DNA of 46,315 bases, taken from positions 1 through 46,315 of the forward strand of contig JACMJZ010000017.1 of NCBI GenBank assembly GCA_014380365.1, read 5' to 3'. The notes below the pieces were generated by a model. It had not been told where the DNA came from. It saw nothing but the letters and a program-made list of their open reading frames with translations, and made no database searches. Shown here in pieces: positions 7,574-15,614 of this stretch (the first letter of the stretch is position 1; every line of letters begins with the position of its first letter). Source of the DNA: Pyrinomonadaceae bacterium (GTDB lineage: Bacteria > Acidobacteriota > Blastocatellia > Pyrinomonadales > Pyrinomonadaceae). A program made the position numbers and the translations under genes.

Positions 7574-10500
7574 ATGTCTCCACTTGTCCTCCGCAACCTC
7601 TCAACCTGGAAGAATCGTGTTTCTCCGCTCAGCATAAGCCGGCCGGTGGCCCGCCTGCGCTTGTTGACCCCGGTGCTCGCCATCGTCATCACCGCGTCGT
7701 CGGTAATCGCCCAGACGGCAGAGTTCACTCAGAACTCGCCCAGCGCTAACACCATGACGTTGCAGGTGCCGCTGCGAGCTTATCCAGGGCGCGGTGCGAG
7801 CCTGCCGGTATCCCTCTACTACTCTTCGAAGGTTTGGCGGCTCGGCTTCATCAAGTCGATTTATTCAAGCTATGGGCTGCCGCGATCGGCTGCTGAGGCC
7901 ATCTATGCGGAACATTCCACGGCGGGTTGGACCTCGAGCCTCGACGTACCCAAAGTTGAGTGGCCCAAACAGAACGATGTCTATTGGTATACGGGGAAAT
8001 CTTACGCACGCGGCACTGTCCAACCTTTTACGTTTCGGGTCGCTCGAGTCTTCATTCATATGCCGGACGGCTCAACACATGAACTGCGCAAGTCAGACCA
8101 GGCATACCAGGACACTGGCAGCATAGATATGGTCGGCACCTTCTGGGCGGTTGACGGTTCCCGGATGCGTTATGACAGCTACAGCCAAACTACCGGAACG
8201 CTCTTTCTAGCAGATGGCACGCGCTACGTTATCAATGCCAGCACAACGCAATACATCGATCGGAACGGTAACACTCTCGATTACAACGGGGGCACCAGGC
8301 AATGGACAGACACACTCGGCCGCGTCATTGGTCAGCCGCTTCCCACAGTGCCCGTTGTCGAAGATCGCCCCTACGTCGTACCTGGACTCGGCGGCAGCAT
8401 CACCTACATCTTCAAGTGGAGAAAACTCTCTACTGTGCTGACGCAGGGGCAGTCGTTGAAAACCGCAGGTGATTACTATCTACCTAACCCCGCACTGCCA
8501 CCGACTGACTACAACGGCAACAACTTCCCGCAAGCGACTACGGGAGTGCCGAGTCTTTTCCAGTCTGGTTACTCCGACGATCTGGTCGAGAGCAGCTTCA
8601 CTTACATTGTGGGTCAGGGACAGGTAGGAAACACGCCGTTTGATCCGGTGGTGCTGGCTGAAATCGTTTTACCAATCGGCCAACCAAACCCCCTAAGCTA
8701 CAAATTTGGCTACAACATTAATGGCGAGATCGACAAGGCTACTTTTCCCACGGGCGCCTACCAGCGCTACCTGCACGAACAAGTTGCGCCATTGACCTAT
8801 ACCGCGGTCCCTTACGACCAGGGTAGTCGTGGTGTTACTTCGCGCTGGGTGAGTCCTAACGGCACGGGCGGCTCCGATGAATCGCAGTGGCAGCACCAGG
8901 CTACATTTTCTTATCAAGGCTACAAGGTATCGGTAACAGATCCTAATGGCACACGAACCGAGTCGTACCTACACAACAACGCCGCGGCTCAGAATACATC
9001 CTTCGGCCATCAAGACCCGCGCATCGGCCAACCATACGAGGAACGAGTTTATGCCCCGGTGTCTCAGGGCGGAGCTATGCTCAGACGCAGCCTCACAGAA
9101 TATGCCTGGTCCAGCGCCACTTTTAGTCGTCCTTCTCCCGGCAGCGGCACTTATACGGCGAACCGCAACCCACGTCCGATCAAGAATGTAGGTTTGATTC
9201 TCGACACGGGCGGGAGTGCGCTTACTTCGGCGGCTACCTCGCAATATGACACGACCTATCAATTTACCGTTGGCCCGGATCGTACGCAGTCGGCGGAGTA
9301 TGCCTACACGACGGTTGATCAAACTACTGCCCAAGACGGCGCCATTAGCGCGATTCCATTGGGTGCGCTGGTGCGATCCAGTGAGACTACGTTCCTAACC
9401 TCAAATGATAATTACCGAAATCGCAATATCCTCGGGCTAGTCAGTTGGAGTGCAGTGAAGAATGCCGCTGGGGCAACCGTTTCGCAAGCGTCCTTCAATT
9501 ATGACGAATCCAGCTATCCGCTGTTGACCTACGGTCCCGTCACCGGTTGGACGGATCCACAAACGACCTACCGCGGCAATGTGACTACCGCGAGCCGCTG
9601 GCTCGATTATCCCGCCTCCACCTGGATAGCGACGCACGCTCAATACGACCAATGCGGTAGTGTGCGCCACTCCTGGGACGCGAAAGGCAACTTTTCGCAG
9701 ACCGAATATTCCAACACGTACGCTTACGCCTACCCGACGCAGACCACTAGCGCGGTACCCGATCCGAGTGGAATGTATGGCCAAACCACTTCGCTCGTGA
9801 CGACTGCGGCGTACGATTTGAACACCGGCCTGGTCACTTCTGCCACTGACGCCAACGCGAAGACAACGTCCTTCGAATATAACGATCCGCTAAACCGCAT
9901 CAGGAAAGTAAACAACCCAGACGGCGGTTGGACGATTACGAACTACAGCGACACAATGGGAAACACATCCGTTCACACGCAGACGCTGCAGCAAACTTCG
10001 CCTACCCAGAAAACGCTCGACAGTTATCAGTTTTTCGATAAAGCTGGCCGCGGGGTTCGCTCGTTTGCAAAAGAAGGTGCGACTTATCTGACAAGTGATA
10101 CCCAATACGACAACCTTGGCCGGGTGTCGCGGGTTTCAAATCCATATCGCACTACTGCGTTGACTGATCCAGTCAATCCTTCGAACACCTGGACGACTAA
10201 CGCTTACGATTCGCTCAGCCGAGTAAAAACCGTAACGATGCCGGACGGCGCCCAGGTAATCACCGACTACTCAGCCGTCGCCACCGGCAGTCACATCGGA
10301 ACCAGCGTTATGGTGACTGATCCAGCTCTCAGGAAGCGCAAGAGCATCAGCAACGCGCAGGGTCGTGTGATCCAGGTAATTGAGGACCCAACCAATCTGG
10401 CCTATCAAACGAATTACACCTACGACGTGCTCAACAACCTCCGCAAGGTAGAGCAGGGCTCGCAGCTTCGTTACTTCGGCTACGATTCTCTCTCTCGCGT

Positions 10501-13500
10501 CATTCGCGTGCGCAATATCGAACAGACAGTCAACACCGCCCTCAACTGGTATGATCCGGTTACGACCTACAACGGCGGGTGGACGAGGGCGATGAGTTAC
10601 GACAACAACGGCAATGTTGTCACACGCGTCGACGCCCGCAACGTGACTACCACCTACGGCTACGATGCGCTCAACCGCAACACGACCGTACGCTACACCG
10701 ACGGGACCAAAGACATTGACCGTCACTACGACGGAGCGATAAACGGTAAAGGCCGCTTCTATTACTCCAACTGGGACCAGTACAACAACACCCGCTTCGA
10801 TTCGCATGTCGCGATTGACGAATATGATGCGATGGGCCGGGCCAAAAACTACCGCCAGCATTTCCTTACCAATGCGGTTGCCAGCCCGCAATTCAATGTC
10901 AAACGCACTTACAATCTTGCGGGCCAGCCGTTGACCCAGACCTACCCCTCCGGCCACACAGTAAGCTACGCGTACGACGGCGCCGGACGAATTAATAACT
11001 ACAGCGGCAACCTCGGCGATGGGGTTTCGCGCACCTATTCAACGGGTATTTCCTACAGCGAATTCGGCGGGCTGCAACAGGAGCAGTTTGGGACGCAAAC
11101 ACCTCTTTATCAAAAGCTGCATTACAACGTGCGCGGGCAACTCTATGACACTCGGCTCAGCACGCTGTCAATTCAGCAGAATGAGTTCGACTGGAACCGC
11201 GGCTGCCTGGCCTCTTACTTCGGCGGGTATGCCTGGGGACAGAGCGGTCCGCTCAACAATGGCAATGTCACTATGCAGCAACACTGGGCCCCGGCAAACG
11301 ATTCGTACACTGACTACGCCTACACCCAGGATGCTTACAGCTACGACACACTCAACCGCCTCGCCTCCACCAATGAAGTTCACGGCGGTCCCTGGGGTGT
11401 CAGCGGGCAGGACTACATTCAAACGTATGATTACGATCGGTTCGGCAACCGTACGATTAACCAGGGCCAGACTTCGACCAACGTCCCGCGCCCGAATTAC
11501 ACGGTCGATCAAAATACCAACCGGCTGATCGCCCCTGCCGGATACAATTTCGGCTACGACGCAGCCGGCAACCAGACCAACGACAACTACACCGGCCAGG
11601 GACAGCGCACCTACGACGCGGAGAATCATTTGAAGCAGGCGTGGGCAAACGGCCAATGGCAGACCTACACTTACGATGCCGATGGCCGCCGCATCAAGCG
11701 CAACGTCAATGGCGCTGAGACGTGGCAGGTTTATGGCATGGGCGGTGAGCTGTTGGCGGAGTACAAGTCAGGCTCCGCGGCTTTCCTGCCGTCCAAAGAG
11801 TATGGCTACCGCGGCGGTCAATTGCTGGTGACAATGTCCTCGGGCGACGATGTGCGCCTGGCAAGGTTTGTCACCAACCTCTACTACGGCGCGTTGCAAC
11901 GGGATCCGAACGCGCAGGAGTTACAGGACGGGGTTAACCAGCTCGCCGCCGCCGGAGCGCAGAGCCAGTCGCAATTGCTGACTGTGGCGAGCCAGATCGC
12001 GCGCTCGCTATTCACCTCCACTAACTACGAACTTTCGCCGTATCGTTCGGATGCCCAATACGTGGCCGATCTTTATCTCGCATACCTACAGCGAGGGCCA
12101 GACGATGGAGGGCTCGGTTGGTGGACAGGACAGGTGCCGGGTAGCGGTCGAGCGAACGTCTGCAACGCCTTTGAAGGCAGTTCGGAATTTGCCACGCTGG
12201 TGGCCACGCTCTACGGTACCGCCACTTCAGACAATGAGCGCACGGACCACTTCGTCAACAGCTTCTATCTCGGAGCCTATGGCCGGAATGCGACCTCAAC
12301 TGAGCTCCAGCAACAACGCGATGCGCTGAACGCCGCGGCGGCCCAGGGCTTGAACCAGGTGCAGGCGGAAGCGGAGAGCTTTGGCCGCTCGCTTTTTGCC
12401 GCGCAGGTTAACGATGCGGGAATAAGCAATACGCAGTTTGTGACGAATCTCTATGAAGCGTTCTTGCAACGCGGCCCTGACGCTGGGGGACTCGGCTGGT
12501 GGTCTGGCCAGGCAAGCGTCGGATCGGGCCGGCAGAATGTCTTGAATGCGTTTGCCACCTGCGGACCGTTTGATGAGCTGGCCGGCACGCTCTATCGCGA
12601 AGCCTTCTGGTTAGTGTCGGACCGTCTCGGCACGCCCAGGATGATCGTTGACAGAAGCGGCAGTTTGGCCAGCGTCAAGCGCCACGACTATTTGCCGTTT
12701 GGTGAAGAGATTGGCGGGCCGCTGGTTGGTTTGCTTGGCGGCCGCACCACGACGCAAGGCTACACCGTTGACAGCGTGCGCCAGAAGTTCACCGGCTACG
12801 AAGCAGACGCCGAGACAGGACTAAACTTCGCACAAGCTCGCTACCAATCCTCCGTGCAGGGAAGATTCACCAGCGTCGATCCACTTGGCGCGAGCGCCAG
12901 CGTCGACGATCCGCAAACCTTCAACCGCTATTCCTATGTCAACAATGATCCCTTGAATCAAGTTGATCCGGACGGACTAATGGGAGCACTTCCTGATGCC
13001 ACTACGGCATGGGGTGATGTTGCTGACGGATTTTGGGGCACCTCTTTCCACTATGGCGCTCCGCGTGCGCAAAACCACATTGGTGAAGCAATGGCCCGCG
13101 ACGAGTCCATCCTCGAAACCGGATATGATCCGGCGTTCGATGTGTATAGGGGTGAAGTTGAAGTCCAGCACATCTTCGACGGCGGAGGTGGCTATATGCA
13201 AACACTCCACAATCCAACGCCGGCGCAGCTAAATCAAACGATGGAAAATATGATCTCGGATATGGATCTAGTTGCGCAAAAACAGGGTCGCCCAACCGGT
13301 CGGGGGAGGGGCAATGGAACTGGAAAACCAACGTGGGTCGTTGTCCCAGATGGACGCGGGAAAACCAAATATGTGTATCGCCCCGGAGGCGCAACGTGGG
13401 GCAATTCTACCGGAAGACCCCCAAGCGGACCCGGTCGCGTTCCAGGGGTGGAGTATAATAAGCATCACCTGTTCCCCCAGCAGTTCAGAGTTCGGTTTGA

Positions 13501-13705
13501 GAAGTTTGGAATCAATATCGATCGCACTACAATTCTCATGCCGGCACCCCTTCACCGTAAGCTCCACCCGCAGTGGAATCGCGATTGGGCGAATTTTTTC
13601 CAGAATAATCCAAGGGCTGAGCCAAGGGATGTTTACCGTTTTGCAGTTGATATGATGTTTCGCCATAACTTACACAACTACCCACTGGTTCCTTATCGTC
13701 GATAA
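7574..13705 (+). CDS. Secreted RHS-repeat polymorphic toxin with DUF4214-like insert and SitA-like C-terminal toxin tip
   Basis: A 2043-residue protein. AAGGAG lies 7 bases before the ATG. A long signal peptide (about residues 1-47, LRLLTPVLAIVITASSVIAQ) implies Sec export. Many YD repeats (YDALNRNTTVRYTDG, YDADGRRIKRN, YDRFGNR) between about residues 600 and 1410 build the RHS shell. About 1425-1675 is an insert with four LYxxxLxR-type units, resembling DUF4214. The RHS core follows (SDRLGTPRMIVDRSG, GLNFAQARYQSSVQGRFTSVDP, NRYSYVNNDPLNQVDPDGL; about 1678-1802). The variable tip (about 1803-2043) has a Gly/Pro-rich linker and then KHHLFPQQF, FGINID, and LHRKLHPQWNRDW. I recall this layout from the Myxococcus SitA5/SitA6 toxin families, and it resembles His-Me finger (AHH/HNH-like) nucleases. 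The immunity gene follows after 8 bases. Nuclease activity is inferred. Confidence 0.88.
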   Translation: MSPLVLRNLSTWKNRVSPLSISRPVARLRLLTPVLAIVITASSVIAQTAEFTQNSPSANTMTLQVPLRAYPGRGASLPVSLYYSSKVWRLGFIKSIYSSYGLPRSAAEAIYAEHSTAGWTSSLDVPKVEWPKQNDVYWYTGKSYARGTVQPFTFRVARVFIHMPDGSTHELRKSDQAYQDTGSIDMVGTFWAVDGSRMRYDSYSQTTGTLFLADGTRYVINASTTQYIDRNGNTLDYNGGTRQWTDTLGRVIGQPLPTVPVVEDRPYVVPGLGGSITYIFKWRKLSTVLTQGQSLKTAGDYYLPNPALPPTDYNGNNFPQATTGVPSLFQSGYSDDLVESSFTYIVGQGQVGNTPFDPVVLAEIVLPIGQPNPLSYKFGYNINGEIDKATFPTGAYQRYLHEQVAPLTYTAVPYDQGSRGVTSRWVSPNGTGGSDESQWQHQATFSYQGYKVSVTDPNGTRTESYLHNNAAAQNTSFGHQDPRIGQPYEERVYAPVSQGGAMLRRSLTEYAWSSATFSRPSPGSGTYTANRNPRPIKNVGLILDTGGSALTSAATSQYDTTYQFTVGPDRTQSAEYAYTTVDQTTAQDGAISAIPLGALVRSSETTFLTSNDNYRNRNILGLVSWSAVKNAAGATVSQASFNYDESSYPLLTYGPVTGWTDPQTTYRGNVTTASRWLDYPASTWIATHAQYDQCGSVRHSWDAKGNFSQTEYSNTYAYAYPTQTTSAVPDPSGMYGQTTSLVTTAAYDLNTGLVTSATDANAKTTSFEYNDPLNRIRKVNNPDGGWTITNYSDTMGNTSVHTQTLQQTSPTQKTLDSYQFFDKAGRGVRSFAKEGATYLTSDTQYDNLGRVSRVSNPYRTTALTDPVNPSNTWTTNAYDSLSRVKTVTMPDGAQVITDYSAVATGSHIGTSVMVTDPALRKRKSISNAQGRVIQVIEDPTNLAYQTNYTYDVLNNLRKVEQGSQLRYFGYDSLSRVIRVRNIEQTVNTALNWYDPVTTYNGGWTRAMSYDNNGNVVTRVDARNVTTTYGYDALNRNTTVRYTDGTKDIDRHYDGAINGKGRFYYSNWDQYNNTRFDSHVAIDEYDAMGRAKNYRQHFLTNAVASPQFNVKRTYNLAGQPLTQTYPSGHTVSYAYDGAGRINNYSGNLGDGVSRTYSTGISYSEFGGLQQEQFGTQTPLYQKLHYNVRGQLYDTRLSTLSIQQNEFDWNRGCLASYFGGYAWGQSGPLNNGNVTMQQHWAPANDSYTDYAYTQDAYSYDTLNRLASTNEVHGGPWGVSGQDYIQTYDYDRFGNRTINQGQTSTNVPRPNYTVDQNTNRLIAPAGYNFGYDAAGNQTNDNYTGQGQRTYDAENHLKQAWANGQWQTYTYDADGRRIKRNVNGAETWQVYGMGGELLAEYKSGSAAFLPSKEYGYRGGQLLVTMSSGDDVRLARFVTNLYYGALQRDPNAQELQDGVNQLAAAGAQSQSQLLTVASQIARSLFTSTNYELSPYRSDAQYVADLYLAYLQRGPDDGGLGWWTGQVPGSGRANVCNAFEGSSEFATLVATLYGTATSDNERTDHFVNSFYLGAYGRNATSTELQQQRDALNAAAAQGLNQVQAEAESFGRSLFAAQVNDAGISNTQFVTNLYEAFLQRGPDAGGLGWWSGQASVGSGRQNVLNAFATCGPFDELAGTLYREAFWLVSDRLGTPRMIVDRSGSLASVKRHDYLPFGEEIGGPLVGLLGGRTTTQGYTVDSVRQKFTGYEADAETGLNFAQARYQSSVQGRFTSVDPLGASASVDDPQTFNRYSYVNNDPLNQVDPDGLMGALPDATTAWGDVADGFWGTSFHYGAPRAQNHIGEAMARDESILETGYDPAFDVYRGEVEVQHIFDGGGGYMQTLHNPTPAQLNQTMENMISDMDLVAQKQGRPTGRGRGNGTGKPTWVVVPDGRGKTKYVYRPGGATWGNSTGRPPSGPGRVPGVEYNKHHLFPQQFRVRFEKFGINIDRTTILMPAPLHRKLHPQWNRDWANFFQNNPRAEPRDVYRFAVDMMFRHNLHNYPLVPYRR

Positions 13706-13713
13706 CAAAGAAG

Positions 13714-14430
13714 ATGACCAAGCTATTCAAGGTTTTTTACGAGGGCTATTCTGCGTCGGACGTTGAGCAACTTCGCGTAAACCGGAAATGGGGTCTACCA
13801 GGAGTGAAATGTTCAGTCTGTCACGTAACGTGGGCGACGATAGGAGTTGCCTATCCTTCCGTTGATCTGTCGACGCTGCCTGAGGAAAAGCAATATCGGC
13901 GACTATGGCCCGTTCCTTTAGACGAACTTGAGGACCGAAGACGGCCATTGTTAGATTTGTTACCCAACGGATTGGTGCCGCCGCCGGGAACCGACCTTGG
14001 CCCGCTGGTCGGCACTGGACGTGGCGCTTTTTGCGATTTTGTGTGGGTAGATCCGTGGACACTCCTCGCTCAGCCCGAAGTTTTGGAACGACTGCGGAAG
14101 TCTGAGGTCCATCTACCAAGAAGCGTACCGGCGCTGATCACCTTCAAGAAGGCGAATATTCGAGAGCTGGTTGAGCTTGAGCTTGAGCCACGGACGTTGA
14201 TGGCGCGGGCTGCATTTCCAAACGAAGTGCACCAGTGCCGGGCTTGCGGCCGGAATGATGCGACGATGCCTGAGAACATTGTCGTCCAGCGGTCCACGAT
14301 ACCGTCAGACGTAGATATTTTTCGAGATCGGCTTATGACGACTTTGATTCTTGCGACTGATCGGTTTGTTGAGTCGGTGAATCGCCTGGAGTTATCTGGT
14401 CTTGAGTTTCGAGAAGTAGACATCGCCTAA
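13714..14430 (+). CDS. SitI6-like double-CXXCG immunity protein
   Basis: A 238-residue cytoplasmic protein matching, from memory, the Myxococcus double-CXXCG paralogous family (TIGR02264) that includes the SitI6 immunity protein. The order of landmarks is RKWGLPGVKC, YPSVDLSTLPEE, PVPLDELEDRR, GPLVGTGRG, WTLLAQPEVLERL, then CRACG (about residues 174-178), STIPSDVDIFR, and DRFVESVNRLELSGLEFREV at the end. The first metal-binding motif is CSVCH, not CxxCG. It starts 8 bases after the RHS stop, with AAGAAG just upstream, so the pair is co-transcribed. Its inferred role is to bind and neutralise the RHS tip inside the producing cell or kin. Membership is strongly suggested by the whole-length pattern; specificity for this toxin is inferred from position. 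Confidence 0.82.
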   Translation: MTKLFKVFYEGYSASDVEQLRVNRKWGLPGVKCSVCHVTWATIGVAYPSVDLSTLPEEKQYRRLWPVPLDELEDRRRPLLDLLPNGLVPPPGTDLGPLVGTGRGAFCDFVWVDPWTLLAQPEVLERLRKSEVHLPRSVPALITFKKANIRELVELELEPRTLMARAAFPNEVHQCRACGRNDATMPENIVVQRSTIPSDVDIFRDRLMTTLILATDRFVESVNRLELSGLEFREVDIA

Positions 14431-14471
14431 GCCTTTTACTCGACGAGATCACAGTACCTACTGGGATGAGA

Positions 14472-14490
14472 GTGGTTGGCCCTCAACCAC
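14472..14490 (+). other. Small hairpin after the immunity gene
   Basis: Arms GTGGTTG (14472-14478) and CAACCAC (14484-14490) enclose a 5-base loop, 42 bases after the immunity stop. There is no T tract, so it is at best a weak terminator. Confidence 0.3.
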
Positions 14491-14538
14491 CGATAAACAA
14501 AACTAGTCTTGAGAGAGCCGACTGGATTCCCCTTTTCC

Positions 14539-14821
14539 ATGAAGATGAGACGAAGAATTCTCCACCGAACTAATGATGTGTTGATGAAGATTGTATCTCT
14601 GTGGTTAGCTCTCTTCTTGTCGATCATCGCCGCACTATGCAGTTTCCTGGCAGTACTAATGGTGGGCTCACTTTCAGGAAGCCCTAACTATTCGAAAGCG
14701 CGTCTGGAATACAACTTGTCAATGTGGCCCGGCCACATTCCTCTTCCTTGCAGCTGCTATTGTTTTTGGCCTTCTCATCATCTTGAGCTACAAACGCCGA
14801 AGAGGAGGATATGGAAAGTAG
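14539..14821 (+). pseudogene. Small two-helix membrane protein gene broken by a frameshift
   Basis: From the ATG at 14539 (or 14584, MKIVSLWLAL) one frame encodes a strong membrane helix (LWLALFLSIIAALCSFLAVL). After about position 14720 this frame becomes Cys/Pro/His-rich and unlike protein. The +1 frame, open from 14660 to a TAG at 14819-14821, then encodes a second clear helix (ATFLFLAAAIVFGLLIIL) and a basic tail (SYKRRRGGYGK). One base change in length between about 14660 and 14720 would join them into a two-helix protein with cytoplasmic positive charge. This could be a real decay event next to the toxin locus or a sequencing/assembly error. No family was recognised. Confidence 0.5.
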
Positions 14822-14937
14822 GGAGTGGTCGTTGAGTCGCGGGACAGCCCGAGCCAGGGCCCGATGAAAGGAATCGAGACAACATGCAGCGGCACATGAA
14901 GCAGGGAGTGAAGTCGCAGTGAAGAGAGGGGGCCACT

Positions 14938-15543
14938 ATGGTTTTATTGTCGAGCTTTGGACGGATTTACGCGTTAATTCTCCCGGCAATTCTCTTGTTT
15001 CAGGCAGGTGACAACACGGCGCCGTACCGTGTGTCACAGCAGGCATTAGTCTCTACTGAAGCTCTGCCGGTAAGCCTGGTCATCTGGACGGACCGTGCGA
15101 ATTATTCGTTGCGTGACGCCATGAAGGTGAATGGTGCGCTGCAAAATAATGGTCACGGGCCGTGGTATATCGACCGGAGGATCGCCTGGACTGGCGGTGC
15201 GGGCGGGCTGCAACTGGAAATCAGGAATGAACAGGGTAAAATCCTTCCCGCGAGCTACCTCAGTGACGTCTTGATGCCGCCGCCTCCGGAAGGAGACAAG
15301 TCGTTTTTCATTCTGCTTGAGCCGGGGTTTCTGTATGGGAGCTACATGCATCTCAAGGTCAAGGACTTCTTCCCTAAACCCGGGAGGTACTCACTTCGCG
15401 TCACATATAAGAGTTGGCTAATTAAGGAAACTGTCGCCCCACAATTGCGCAACCTGCCGGCGCTTTGGGTCGACTCGCCAGAAATCATCTCTGAACCGGT
15501 CTGGATCGAGGTAACCTCCCCGGCCAAGAGGGTGAGGCGGTAA
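14938..15543 (+). CDS. Secreted hypothetical protein with an Ig-like fold
   Basis: 201 residues. A hydrophobic N-terminus (LSSFGRIYALILPAILLFQAG) is a likely signal peptide. The rest is strand-rich with the pattern LVIWTDRANYSLRDAMKVNGALQN, PPPEGDKSFFILLEPGFLYGS and PGRYSLRVTYKS. This is typical of Ig-like 'effective gain/constraint' domains seen in BsuPI-type proteinase inhibitors and many acidobacterial secreted proteins. GAGGGGG sits 7 bases before the ATG. It is the last plus-strand gene before a convergent operon. The function is unknown; any link to the toxin locus is only by proximity. Confidence 0.65.
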   Translation: MVLLSSFGRIYALILPAILLFQAGDNTAPYRVSQQALVSTEALPVSLVIWTDRANYSLRDAMKVNGALQNNGHGPWYIDRRIAWTGGAGGLQLEIRNEQGKILPASYLSDVLMPPPPEGDKSFFILLEPGFLYGSYMHLKVKDFFPKPGRYSLRVTYKSWLIKETVAPQLRNLPALWVDSPEIISEPVWIEVTSPAKRVRR

Positions 15544-15614
15544 GTGTTGAGCTTCAGCGACTGACGAAACCGGGGAGTCGAGCGCGGTCGCGCCTGCGCC
15601 GAGAGCTTTGGTTG

